Of a DNA stretch of 64,000 nt, positions 10,048-21,600 are shown one piece after another. A model generated the notes under the pieces. It was not told the DNA's origin, made no database searches, and saw only the letters and a program-made list of their open reading frames with translations. Positions within the stretch are counted from its first letter, which is position 1. Each line of letters starts with the position of its first letter. The stretch spans positions 42,729-106,728 of the forward strand of contig MNCI01020965.1 in assembly GCA_015680685.1 (NCBI GenBank). The letters are read 5' to 3'. The translations under genes and the position numbers were made by a program. The stretch is from Gnetum montanum. Its lineage: Eukaryota; Streptophyta; Gnetopsida; Gnetales; Gnetaceae.

Positions 10048-11897
10048 AAATACATTGTTATCAAGTATATTGCAAAATATGCAACAAAATTTGAAAAAAA
10101 AATGTCACAATCCTTTCATGATTTGTTACTTCATATTGTAGATTCTCAAAACCCAAAAGAAAATGCAATGAATGCATATAAAAGACTCATGATAGATGCT
10201 ACAATTAATAGAGACATTGATGCTATAGAGGTTTGTCATATGCTATATGAACTTCTCTAGGTTGAATGTAGTAGAACATTTGATACTATAAATTTGTCTA
10301 GAGATATTTATAAAAGGGTTATACTAGTTACAAATAGAGATGAGGAACCAAAAACATACACATCTCTTATTAATGTGTATCAAAAGAGACCATTGGAAAT
10401 NNNNNNNNNNNNNNNNNNNNNNNNNNNNNNNNNNNNNNNNNNNNNNNNNNNNNNNNNNNNNNNNNNNNNNNNNNNNNNNNNNNNNNNNNNNNNNNNNNNN
10501 NNNNNNNNNNNNNNNNNNNNNNNNNNNNNNNNNNNNNNNNNNNNNNNNNNNNNNNNNNNNNNNNNNNNNNNNNNNNNNNNNNNNNNNNNNNNNNNNNNNN
10601 NNNNNNNNNNNNNNNNNNNNNNNNNNNNNNNNNNNNNNNNNNNNNNNNNNNNNNNNNNNNNNNNNNNNNNNNNNNNNNNNNNNNNNNNNNNNNNNNNNNN
10701 NNNNNNNNNNNNNNNNNNNNNNNNNNNNNNNNNNNNNNNNNNNNNNNNNNNNNNNNNNNNNNNNNNNNNNNNNNNNNNNNNNNNNNNNNNNNNNNNNNNN
10801 NNNNNNNNNNNNNNNNNNNNNNNNNNNNNNNNNNNNNNNNNNNNNNNNNAAATACATAAATTATATTATTATAGATGAAATGAGTTTTATAGGTGGAAAA
10901 TTTCCTAGCAACATTGATAGAATGCTTAAGGAAATATTTCGAGATATTCAATTAGGGAATTTTAGTTATAGATCAATGATACTCATTAGAGATCTTGCAC
11001 AGCTTCCACTTGTGAAAGATGTTATACCATACATATCATCTCATATCCATGTGAAGAATTTATGATTAGCATTCAATACATTTGTGACCCTAGATGTCAC
11101 ATATCAACAAAGGGGAGATGATCCATGACAACAAAGATCTAGAGAAGTTTTGATGAATATATGAGAAGGAAAGATTAATGATGATGATTATGAATTTTTG
11201 AGCTTGAGAATGGATCTTCCATTGACATCAAATGGATGAGATGGATTTTATGAGTTTGTCCATTTATTTAATACAAAGGATAAAGTGCATATGCATAATG
11301 AAAAGGTATTGATAAAAATGTAGAAGCTTGTTGCATCTAGCATAGTAGATAGAAACACAAATGGTATCAAATTCTAGGATGATGAAAAAGGAGAATTAGA
11401 TCAAGTAGTATTTATTTGTGAAACTGTAAGGGTAATTCTTACTGTTAATCAATGGCTAGAAGTAGGATTGGTTAATGGTGCATTAGGAGTTATTAAGAAA
11501 ATAATTTGCAGTCCCTACTATAAACCTCCACAACTACCATCATATGTCATAATTGAGTTTGACTCGTACATTGAAATATCGTATAATCATGAAAATCTTG
11601 GAAAAATACCCATTCCACCAATCATACATAGAGGATCTCACCAACTACCATTGAGATTAGCATGGGCTTTAACTATACATAAGTCAATAGGGAATGATCT
11701 TGGAGAAAGTATGTGTAGATGTTGGTAGTAAAGAAATAGCAGGTTTTATGTTTATAGCATTATCTCAAGTAAAGAGTATTGATAGTTTGAAGATATTCCT
11801 TACAATTTCCAAGGAAAGATACATTAAGATATCAAAGGCTTCTCATCTTCAAAGTATATTGGATGAAGAGAAGCATATTAAATCTAATAAAGAATGA
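10045..11897 (+). pseudogene. Helitron PIF1-like helicase remnant
   Basis: Conceptual translation with stops and one frameshift gives the C-terminal half of a Helitron Rep/helicase. In order: KYIAKYATKFEKK and AYKRLMIDATINRDIDAIEVCHMLYELL (region just before the helicase), CSRTFDTINLS, then after the gap YIIIDEMSFIG (Walker B) and QLPLVKDVIPY. Further on come VNQWLEVGLVNGALGVI, QLPLRLAWALTIHKS and, in the +1 frame, DVGSKEIAGFMFIALSQVKS (SF1B motifs). Such proteins unwind DNA during rolling-circle transposition. Stops include 10258-10260 and several TAG/TGA after 11060; the frameshift is near 11690. The Walker A motif would fall inside the 449-N gap. Rep HUH motifs and Helitron ends were not found, so this is a fragment joined to copy 2. 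Confidence 0.85.
10401..10849. other. assembly gap (449 N)
   Basis: The gap lies inside the Helitron helicase remnant and probably hides its Walker A region. Frames running through it are not informative. Confidence 0.99.
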
Positions 11898-13490
11898 TTT
11901 TACAACTTTTTTATTATGCATTTTTACTATTGTGGATGTCAAAACATTTGCCATTATGCATTTTTTCATGTATGAAAGTTTGAACATTGATTAGTCATGG
12001 TGTATTGTAGCATGTTTTTTTGTTGTTGAATAATGGATTGTATGGCCTTATAAGTTACTCTATTTTTGATTTACAATTTCATGAATTTGTTCTTTTTAGT
12101 ACACTTTAACAGGCAATGCAAATTTGGTCAAGAGTGAGAACATACGATAAATGATGCAAATATTTTTTTTATTAATTTCATCATTATGAAAAATTTAATA
12201 TACAAATCTTATTATTCATTTAGAAGTCATTAAAATTATAGTCATAAATCTTGTTCTTCGTCCAGAAGTTATGAAAATTATAATCCTTAAATCTTGTTCT
12301 TTGTCTGGAAGTCATGAAATATTTGACTCAAATACCTTATTACTTGTTAACAAAGAATATTCTCCTGGCCAAATTATAGATATATATTATAAATATATAA
12401 TTAAGCTATTAATTTTCACTTTTAATTTATTTTTTAAGTAACAAATTGCATGCAAGTTAAACATTACGTTAACAATGTTGTTTACCAATTTAATTGATTT
12501 GTAAATAATTACCTAGCTAATGATTAGATGTTAGCTTAATAGTAAAAAAAAATCTAGAGAAATTTGAAATTAGACAAAATTAAAAAATTTCAATTTCAAT
12601 AAACAAGTTTATTTTAATATTATTTAAGTTTTCTTCAACCTTGCATGAAACAACCCTTTTTTTTTCCTTTTTGCTTATAAGTAGGCTTGGAATTTCAAAT
12701 ATAACTTGTATTAAAAAATTTTAATTGAAGCCCAAAATTTAACTTAAAGCTTCAAGATGCTCTTTTCTTACATCAAAAGCTTTTTAATCCTTTTATCACT
12801 CTTCACTGAAAGTTAAAATAAAACATGTGATACTACTTTACCAAGTGAAATTTAATTTGTAATACTAAAAGAGAATGAATCTAACTCAATTAACATTAAA
12901 CAAATTATCTTACTAAAGCAATTTAAAAGTTTAAATTCTCTCTAAAAGCTAAAACCAAGTTTTTTTTTCAAACTAGTTCTAATTTTTTAATTCTTTAATT
13001 CGTGGCTTCTCTAATGAATGAGAAATACCATTACAATATGCAAGAACTTGGAAATCATAATTATTCTACAAGTTTCTAACTATCTAATGCATTAATGATA
13101 TTGCAACTAATATATTCCATCTAATCTCTTAAGAATTTAGTGATGCATAAAATTTGATAACCTTAAATTAGTGACTATGTAGTTCACACTAGTAAAGAAA
13201 GCATGTTAATTAGATCCTCACATATATATTTTAAAACACAAGTATAATTAATTATTTCCTCACATATATGTTATTTTAAAACACAAGTACAATTGATGCA
13301 TCAAAGTTTTCATGTGCATCAACTTGATGCAATTCATAAAAATTTGAGCATATGTAATTGAAAGACCTAAAAAAGGCTTCAAATTTCAGGTTCTCATATA
13401 AACGTGTATAAAGAAAAATAGAAGATTACAAAATCTAACTTAAAATCACCAGAAAATGTTCAGGTCAGGCACATTCAATCCATGTTGCAA
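11898..13490. other. AT-rich non-coding stretch
   Basis: No coding frame, LTR end or RNA gene is recognisable. The only structure seen is the 42-43-bp tandem repeat at 12204-12330. Confidence 0.6.
12204..12330 (+). repeat. 42-43-bp tandem repeat, three copies
   Basis: Units start at 12204, 12246 and 12289 and share AAATCTTGTTCTT...AGAAGT.ATGAAAATTATA with substitutions. The repeat sits downstream of the helicase remnant; it is not clear whether it belongs to the Helitron. Confidence 0.6.
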
Positions 13491-13494
13491 ACCC

Positions 13495-13597
13495 TTAATT
13501 TTCTTTTTTTTTTCACTTGTTTGCTCAATACCAAAAACAAAACCCTAATTTCTTTTTTTTTTTCACTTGTTTGGTCAATACTGAAAACCAAATAACA
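13495..13597 (+). repeat. 50-bp tandem duplication
   Basis: CACTTGTTTG(C/G)TCAATAC occurs at 13514 and again 50 bp later, each time preceded by CTAATTTCT-type sequence and a T-run. It lies in the left flank of the chromovirus at 13732. Confidence 0.7.
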
Positions 13598-13731
13598 AAA
13601 CATGGAACCATTACTTTTTACCATGGTGATTTGTACGTTAAGTCTCGGCATTGCTGTCGTATCCACTATGAAATGCTTTTCAATTTAGAGACTCGGTGTG
13701 AGAATATGTATAAATATGCTAGTACCCTTTG

Positions 13732-14295
13732 TGTAACAATGTTGTCCCTGAGCACTTTGTTCGGCACCCCAAGAGTTTCCCAAGCAGATTTTGAATCGGG
13801 ACAAAACTCAAGAGGAATACGCCTTAGCAATCAACAATCCTGAAACACAAGCCAACAAATGATGTGTTAGTGTTAACATGTCTCTTGAGCGGTGTTTCAT
13901 AAATAATATCCGTGATATGCTAACAAGCTAGATAGAACTCCCTTGCTCCACTCACGTGGACACCACGGGGACTACCAACTGAACCCTCTAGATTCATCAC
14001 CATGTGCTGGTAGTTGGTGTCGTGCTCTAAGGAGCACACACAACATCCCATAGCATGTCCCATGACACACTCGGTAAAAACACCCCAACGCAGAGTTGAA
14101 CTACGCAACCCTCCCAGGCAAGGTCCTACTGATTGGGATAATGAGGTAGGTCGTAGCCTCTTCTTACTAATGCATGGAACTACCATGCCAGTATGGTTCC
14201 AAAGAAACAAGGAGCAGAGGACCCCTTGTGCCCCCATGGCCCCCAAACCATGGGGGAGGTAGCAAGCCACCACCAACCCTGCTACCTCTCTCATA
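13732..14295 (-). repeat. 3' LTR of chromovirus 1
   Basis: It aligns end to end with 19975-20538. The polypurine tract follows directly at 14296, which identifies it as the 3' LTR of a reverse-strand element. Confidence 0.95.
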
Positions 14296-14309
14296 ATTCT
14301 CCCCCACTT
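14296..14309 (-). other. polypurine tract of chromovirus 1
   Basis: On the reverse strand it reads AAGTGGGGGAGAAT, a typical chromoviral polypurine tract next to the LTR start. Confidence 0.9.
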
Positions 14310-14989
14310 AAAATGAGTGACGACCTCAGAGCATGGCCTGGGTAACCCACGAGGCTGCTACATCAAAACCAAGGGAGAATTCCATCAATTCTGAGGAAGT
14401 ATGCCCATGCTATTTTGAGTCAAATTTGAAGGGATCTTTGGTTATGGAAGGTCCAAATGCTAGGGCCTAAGGCCGTAAAGAATTTTTGTTGAACTTGACC
14501 ATCCTCCTAGGATTTGGACTCATCCTAGCATCTGACACCCAAGTCAAGAGCATCACTCCTCAAGACTTGGACTATCCATCCTTCCATACCTGGCCTAAAA
14601 TGCTAGGCTATGGGAGGACATCAAGTGGTCTATCATAGCAACATGATAGAATGCATTGACCTAGGGATCCATGAGTTCCAAGGTGTCCCCTGACTCATTT
14701 GATCCAAAGATCTAGGGGTCTCAAGTTTAGCACTCTTTGAATCTTAAGCTCCATTACCTATAGAGCACTTTGAATGGCTCCAAGCACTTTCCTCCCCTGT
14801 TTGAGGCTAACTCCCATAGGAATTCACTCTCAAATCCTATAAGTCACCACATGTCACGCCTCTTCCAATTTTTTTTCACATGGGAGGTTTCTCCATCCAT
14901 CATTAGAGTAGCCAAGGTGGGAGGTCAATTGCTTGCTCCCTACAAAATTCCAGGACCAAGTTTTCCTGGGACCTCAAGTGCTCTAGTGG

Positions 14990-17900
14990 TTCCCAGCTAT
15001 CGTCTGAGTCAGGACAATGTTTCCAGTGGATGAGGAACTCCACTTTCAAATCTACCCCATGGCCAGTGGTCTAAAAGTTTAGGATGCATTCTACTCTCTT
15101 TCCTTGTATAGATTGTATACAAGGTCTCTCTCTAATCAAGAGGATTCTCTCTGGATATGGGAACCCATCTGAAAATGGATTTAACATGTTGACATGAAAA
15201 AAATGGATGGACTCAGTCCATATTGATTGGTAGCTAAAGCTTATATGTCACAGGGTTAATTTTATTAATGATCCAGAAGGGACCATCATACTACCTCATC
15301 AGCTTGGAGGTAGTTCCCTATTTCAGTTTAAACTGATGTGGGTTCCAACTTTAGGAGGATCCAATCTCCCACCTTGAATTCACGAGGCTAGCATTTTCGA
15401 TCAGCATATTTTTCATTTGTTGCACTACCCTCTCCAAATGATACTTTTATGTATCAACATTTTTAGACCACCTCTTCAAGAATTCATCCGTTGTGGGATG
15501 TCGACCCTGCAACGAGGGGGAGACCATATGAGGGATAATGGGCTACCTCTCCATTACCAGTTCTACAGGAGAAAACCTAGTAGCTGAGGACTTCTGGATG
15601 TTATAGCTTAGATAAGGAATCTCTAACAGAAATGGCCAGTTCTTTTGGTTACTACGAACATAGTGACAAAGGTACTCTTCAAGTACCTAATTCATCCATT
15701 CCGTATGCCCATCGGTCTGTAGATGAAAGCTCATTGACAATTTGATGGTGGTACCCATCATGCCAAATAGTTCTTGCCATAAAGCACTTGTGAAGTGCGG
15801 ATCTCAGTCTGAAATGATGCTCATGGGTAACCCAAAATATCGAACCACCCTATCAAAATAGTATGCTACCATGTCCTTAGCTGAACACTATGATGGACAG
15901 GGAATGAATATGGAAAATTTAGAGAATTTGTCCACCACAACAATAATGCTGCTTAAGCCCTGAAAATTTGGTAATCCCATGATGAAGTCCATAGACATTA
16001 TAGCCCAAGGAAATGGAGGGATTTCCAAGGGTAGCAGAAGACCACCTGGATGCTCCGTAGATCCCTTATCCTGCTGGCACACCAGAAACTTCTGGATATA
16101 AGCAGTCATATCTCGATAAATTTTTGGCTAGAAGAAGGTTTCTCAATGAGACCCAAGGTCCTTTACTGTCCAAGGTGCCCTACCCATTGTGTGTCATGGC
16201 ATTCTTGGATGATCTCCTTGTGTAGGCCATCCCAATCTGGAATGCATATCCGATTATCTCAAAACCAAAGTAGTCCATTCCTCATTTTGAACTGTGGTTC
16301 TTGCTCAGTTTCTATCAGCTTCATTAAATTTATGATATGAGGGTCCCTTTTCAAACCATCTTAAATTCTAGCCAACAACACTTCATCACTTTGAATGTGT
16401 GAAGTTTGTGGCCCAATGATGGAAAAGAGTTGAGGGGCAGGTTGAGGACGATGACTCAATGCATCGGCCACCATGTTCTCCTTTCTAGGATGGTAAGTCA
16501 ATTGCAAATCAAATTCAAACAACATGGCCAACCATCAAGCCTATTTGGGCCTCAGCTTCATTTGATTCATCAAGTAGTTAGTGGCTAGATTATCCATTTT
16601 TACAAGGACACGACTTTCCAGAAAGTAGTGTCTCCATGATCTCAAGCAATGGACAATAGCGAACATTTCCTTTTCATGGACTAGCCACCTCTGCTCTACT
16701 TTATTCATCTTCTGACTTTCATAAGTGACAAGATGACCTTCTTGTAGCAAGACGCCCCCAATTGCATTGTCACTGGCATTCATATGAATCTCAAAAGGTT
16801 TTGAGAAATCGGGCAACACCAACAATGGATCGGAGGTTAAAGCCTCTTTGATCCTCTCGAAGGCTTTTTGACAATTTTCATCCCACTACCATGCAACTTC
16901 TTTCTTTTGCAGATTGGTCAGAGGAGCAGCAATTCCTGAGAAATTTTTGATGAATTTTCGATAGAAACTAGCTAACCCCATGAACTATCTAATCTCATGC
17001 ACATTAGTTGGAGTGGGCCATTGGCGCACAACCTCTACATTCTTTGGATTTGGCTTTACCTGCCCATACCCCATGAGATGCCCCAAAAATTTTAGCTTTG
17101 AGTAGCAGAATTCACATTTTTCTTTCTTAACATACAACCGATTTTCTCGTAGCTTCTCAAGGACCATCTACAGGTGGAGGGCATGTTCCTCCATTATCTG
17201 GCTATATATCAAGATGTCATCAAGATAAACAACCAAAAATTTATCTAGGGAAGGGTTGAAATATTTTGTTCATCAAGGCACAAAATGTAGCCAGTGCATT
17301 GCAATGCCCGAAGGGCATTACAGTCCATTTGTACGACCCATACCACATTACACATGCAATTTTTACTTCGTCCCCTTCTGCAATGCAAACCTAGTAGTAC
17401 CCTTGTTTGAGGTCTAGCCAAGTAAAATATTGAGTCCCTGCCAATTGATCGAACACGTTAGAAATGAGTGGTACTGGGTACTTGTTCTTGATTGTGTGTT
17501 TATTCAACAGTTTATAATCACAACAGAGAAGTAGCGTTCTGTCCTCTTTGGTAACAAATAGCACCGGTGCCCCATAAGGTGATTTTGAGGGACGAATGTA
17601 TCCCTTGGACATTAAACCTTCAAGCTACTTTTTCAATTCTCCTAATTCTGGTCCTATTAACCGGTATGGCCTTTGGATAGGAGGGTCAGTGCCAGGCTAT
17701 AATTTGATTTTGTTATCCACTGCTTTCCGAGGTGGAAAACTACCAGGCCGTTTAGGTGGCATCACATCTTTAAAATTATCAAGCACCTATGATATGCATG
17801 GGTCAATAATAGCTTGAGATCCACAAGCCTCAGAAGGATCACCCGTTTGCATAGCTAGCAAAAATTTCCTGGTAGGATCCCTGGCCAATTGTTTCATCAC

Positions 17901-18264
17901 CATTGGTGACATAATCTAGGGGCTAGTGCCCTCATCCTTTTCCATCTGTGATCCATGAGTTTGAATGATGCATGAGGAGCTTTCATGTGAAATAAAAATC
18001 AAGTCCAAATATGGAGCTGTGAAAACTTTGGCCTTGCATAAAAATTCTTGCCCCAAAATGACCTGAAAGGAGTCCATATCTAGAATTAAAAAATCTAGCA
18101 CTCCTTGCCATGAGCCCACTTGAATGACACCACGACACATCCCGATGCATCAAAGGGGCCTGAACTTGGCTAGCTTGCAGGATGCTTGGACAGCTTCCAT
18201 ATTTTGCTGCAAGTCTTTCACCATGGCTAGAACCATGTAATTGTGATTAGCCCCATTATCAATG
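14990..18264 (-). pseudogene. pol: pol of chromovirus 1 (PR-RT-RNase H-IN-chromodomain)
   Basis: Decayed domains appear in normal order. Protease has LIDNGANHN (18264-18240) and later VILGQEF. RT runs from [17 protein letters not shown] (about 17605) through MPFGHCNALATF to VYLDDILIYS near 17205-17230. RNase H contains FEIHMNASDNAIGGVLLQ (about 16790) and HEKEMFAIVHCLRSWRHYF. Integrase has its zinc-finger part at 16330-16050 and DFIMGLPNFQGLSSIIVVVDKFSK near 15990-15900, followed by heavily damaged sequence. At the C-terminus, near 15050-14995, FLIHWKHCPDSDDSWEP is a clear chromodomain core (yLvkWkgyp.s..tWEp). Such chromodomains guide integration to particular chromatin. Stops (many TAG) and frameshifts are frequent, so no protein can be made. 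Confidence 0.9.
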
Positions 18265-19811
18265 AGGGTACTTAGCTAACTTGAGCTCATAGTGATTAGG
18301 GCCAATTGAACCTGATGTAGAGTATCAGGATTAGGATTCTGGGAGTTTCCAGCTTCTGACCTCAGTGTAACCATGTCTAATAACTCCATCATCACCGCTA
18401 GCCTTCGTTGTTCCCCCGATGTGCTTCCATCAGTAATATGAAGGCATGGGTTAGGGCAATAATTGAGTGCCATCAATTGTTTCCTAGGAGCTGGCCCTTG
18501 CCTATTCTCAGTCCTTCCTAAACTTACGGGACAATTTCTTGCCAAGTGATTTCCACGACACAAGAAGCACTGAATTGGCCCCTTAAAGGCACCTCCCGTA
18601 AATTGCTTCTTCTTGGCCCCAGGTTGTCACTTGATCCCTATATCCTTACATTTTTGTTGAAAGGCTTGGTTCCCTAGAGGACCACCCATCAGGCGACTAC
18701 CTTACTGAACTGATCTGAAGGTATTTCCACCTTTGATGGATCCTGTATCTGTTCTTTGAGAGTGAGAGGGCGTGCCATGCTTACCCTTCCTAGGCTTTCC
18801 CTTATCTAGCTTTATTGCCTTGAAGTCTAGAAAGGTGCCAGTAGCTGCAATAGCCTCCATGAGGGAGTCAATGCCTCTTTAACGCAATTCCATCTACGCC
18901 CATGGTTGTAGCACATTTACGAATTTGAAGAAATGATCTCGATCTCCCATATCGGGAATCAGCAACATAAGTTCTTGGAAGCTATTGATATAATCCTCAA
19001 GCTTCCCTAAATGTTTTAGGGTCTCTAGCTTGGTTCTAGCAATCCATTTAGAGTTCCTAGGATGGAACTATTTGATCAATGCAGCCTTAAAGCTGTCCCA
19101 TGTCTTGATCTTTTCTGTCATGGTGCCCTTTTCTTGGGCACAAAGGAGGCTAAGCCACCATAGCTTAGCACTTCCTATGAGAAATTGTGATGCTTTGGAG
19201 ACCTTTTGGGTTGTAGGAACACCCTCGGTATTTAGGTACATCTCCACATCATGGAGGAAGGCATCGATTTTAGCATCATTTCTTTCACCATCATAAGAAC
19301 TCAATTCTCTAGCTTTGATACGGGCTGTCGTGACTGGCTCATCTGCCAAGCATCCTGCTAAGGAGGATTTTAGGATGGTGTTTTCAATTTTCAAATCAGA
19401 TAGTTCCTAATTTACCCCCACTAGGGCATCCTCCAAAACTTTCACTCGACCAACTAGGTCCTCAACCAAGGATGCTTTTATTTGGGCCTCTTCCAAGGAT
19501 CTGAATAGATCCTTGTAGAGGTTGATCATGCGATCCAGGCAACCTTCCAAGATCGAAACCTTAGCCTCTGCCAATTTCACCCTGTCCTTGGAGTGAAGAT
19601 CCATCTTTTCTTGTGGCAAGTCAACATCTTTAAGAATGTGATGGATCACATCCACATTTTCTAGACCAGGATAGGCTAAGGCCTCATCAATTGCCTTGAC
19701 ATGATCTCATAATGTTTGAAACTTAGTCTCACCTTGACCAATTTCTATTTTGACCTCAATTTCTGGATTTTCTTGAACATCAACCATGTCAGTCGATCCA
19801 ATAGGCTCCAT
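18265..19811 (-). pseudogene. gag: gag of chromovirus 1
   Basis: ATG at 19811 opens a frame starting MEPIGSTDMVDVQENP, about 150 nt after the primer site. A coiled-coil-like stretch (AKVSILEGCLDRMINLYKDL) comes first, then the retrotransposon gag core (FLHDVEMYLNTEG...KLWWLSL, about 19290-19130), a region ending FKAALIK, and the zinc knuckle CFLCRGNHLARNC (CX2CX3HX4C, about 18573-18532). Gag forms the particle and binds RNA through the knuckle. In-frame stops occur at about seven places, among them one after VGVN near 19407. The coding order and spacing match a normal gag-pol. Confidence 0.88.
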
Positions 19812-19960
19812 GTTTTCCAAAGAGAGAGCTTTAGCACAAGGCCACTCTCCAAGGGAGAGTGGTTAGCAGAAGTTGAAAATGGTGAAAATGGAAACCTCAA
19901 AAACCACAAATCCTAGTACCCACTTAGTGAGAAATTTTTACCAATAACTAAAACTATGAG

Positions 19961-19972
19961 GCTTTGATACCA
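19961..19972 (-). other. primer binding site of chromovirus 1 (tRNA-iMet)
   Basis: On the reverse strand TGGTATCAAAGC lies 2 nt after the 5' LTR. It matches the initiator-Met primer site TGGTATCAGAGC at 11 of 12 positions. Confidence 0.9.
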
Positions 19973-19974
19973 TC

Positions 19975-20538
19975 TATAACAATGTTTTCCTTGAGCACGT
20001 TGTTCGGCATCCAAAGAGTTTCCCAAGAAGATTCTGAATCGGGACAAAAATCAAGAGGAATATGCCTCAGCAATCAAAAATCCTAAAACACATGCCAACA
20101 AATGATGTGTTAGTGTTAGCATGTCTCCTGAGTGGTTTTTCATAAACAATATTTTTGATACGCTAACAAGCTAGATAGCACTCCCTTTTTCCACTCAAGT
20201 GGACACCACGAGGACTACCAACTAAACCCTCCAAATTCATCACTGTGTGCTAGTAGTTGGTGTCGCACTCCAAGGAGCACACACAACATCCCATAGCACG
20301 TCCCATGACACACCCAGTAAAAACACCCCAACGTAGAGTTGAACTATGCAACCCTCCCAAGCAAGGTCCTACTGAGTGGGGTAATGAGGTAGGTCGTAGC
20401 CTTCTCTTACTAATGCATGGAACTACCATGCCAGTATGGTTCCAAAGACACAAGGAGCAGAGGATCCCTTGTGCCCCCATGGCCCCCAAACCATGGGGGA
20501 TGTAGTAGGCCACCACCAACCCTGCTACCTCTCTCACA
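19975..20538 (-). repeat. 5' LTR of chromovirus 1
   Basis: This is the partner of 13732-14295. The reverse-strand start is TGTGAGAGAGG and the end TGTTATA, followed by the primer site. The right flank CTTTG is the target duplication. Confidence 0.95.
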
Positions 20539-20661
20539 CTTTGGTCTACTTTTCGACAATGGGTTTGCTTTATAAATGAGTAGCGTATAGGATTAGCAGT
20601 TTGCCCATGTCTAAGTTGCAAGTGAATGCAAGATTGGGCAGCACAAAAAACACCACCACCA

Positions 20662-20663
<2 letters not shown>

Positions 20664-20692
<29 letters not shown>
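20664..20692 (+). repeat. C29 homopolymer
   Basis: An uninterrupted run of 29 C lies 125 bp from the chromovirus and is followed by a T-run. The reverse strand is G29. Length may be inexact because such runs assemble poorly. Confidence 0.9.
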
Positions 20693-20695
<3 letters not shown>

Positions 20696-20940
20696 CTCAA
20701 GTTTTTTTTTTGTTTTTCCCCCATAATCTATGATTTCTTTGGACAGATTCCATGGGTCACTGTCTAGCAACTATAAACAAAAATCAGAGATTTGTAGCTG
20801 TAAAAGAAAATATCACAATCTATTATAATTATTGAATTAAATTTAAATTTTAAGCAAACATAATATAATAAGTCTATGAATTTAAATGGAAAATTAAAAA
20901 GAAAATAAATAAAATATGAAATATACTAAGCTTTGAGGAT

Positions 20941-21095
20941 GGGGTATTGGAACCACAAAATAATTGTAATATAGGTACACTCCAAGGTATATAATCCAAT
21001 TAAAACATTGTAACTCAAAATTGCCCACTAGAATCGAACCATTGACTTGAAGCTTTCAAATTAAGAGTCTTACAACTAGCCTAATACCTCATTAT
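20941..21095 (-). mobile_element. tRNA-derived SINE copy 1
   Basis: The reverse strand has an A-box-like GGCTAGTTGTAAGACTC, then GGTTCGATTCT (pol III B box, consensus GGTTCGANNCC) about 35 nt on, then a body shared with the SINE at 21678 (ATATACCTTGGAGTGTACCT, TATTACAATTATTTTG). The tail merges into A/T-rich DNA. Pol III transcription is expected for the family. Target duplications were not resolved. Confidence 0.65.
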
Positions 21096-21600
21096 CAAAA
21101 TTTACCAAGCTTGAAAACCATGATGGATTAACATAATGCCAAATTTTTCAAATCTTTATCATTAAAATTTTCTATCTCATGTTCTGACTTTAAGAACAAT
21201 GTAAGCTTAAACAAAGGATCTGTAAATAATAAATTAGTACTTGGAAACTCTTTTGGAAACCTCTCAAAAACTAACTACACAAATGCTTAACAAAATAGAA
21301 CATGTGCACTTCACCTTCCATTATGCAAAAGATGTCAAAAATCATTCATGTGCATCCAATTATCACACAAAATGTCCCTACAACCCTACAACATCTTGCA
21401 GCACACACAAGAAGAACATTAGGGTTGGATAAAATGGTGTATGAGGGCTAACACCATCAAGCACCTCCAAGGACTAAGCCCTTTTAGCCCCCCCAAGATA
21501 TTACAAGCCTTAAATAGAATGATGGGAGCATTCCTTAAGAATGATCATAAAAATATAAAATACCGAGTACACATAACCCAAAAAAAATGGTAACTTATAA

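Larger units (their letters stand above)
13732..20538 (-). mobile_element. chromovirus 1 (Ty3/gypsy with chromodomain), complete but decayed
   Basis: Two 564-bp LTRs flank gag-pol on the reverse strand. The 5-bp target duplication CTTTG is perfect (13727-13731 and 20539-20543). The LTRs start TGTGAGAGAGG (TATGAG in the left copy) and end TGTTACA (TGTTATA in the right copy). Primer site (19972-19961) and polypurine tract (14309-14296) are both in place. The LTRs differ at roughly one site in ten by my count, mostly transitions, so the insertion is old. Gag, protease, RT, RNase H, integrase and a C-terminal chromodomain can all be traced. Confidence 0.95.

Noticed and set aside
10294-11065. Long frames through the 449-N gap
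   Set aside because: Open only because N codons cannot be stops.
12204-12330. CRISPR-like array
   Set aside because: Units are directly adjacent without unique spacers, in a plant-type genome.
14014-14262. 82-codon + strand ORF in both LTRs of chromovirus 1 (also 20257-20505)
   Set aside because: It is antisense to the element, present only because the LTRs are duplicates, and the proteins resemble nothing known; differences between the copies do not look selected.
21001-21095. Possible tRNA gene on the reverse strand
   Set aside because: A and B boxes are present, but no cloverleaf or acceptor stem can be drawn; the body is shared with a second copy, so it is a SINE.
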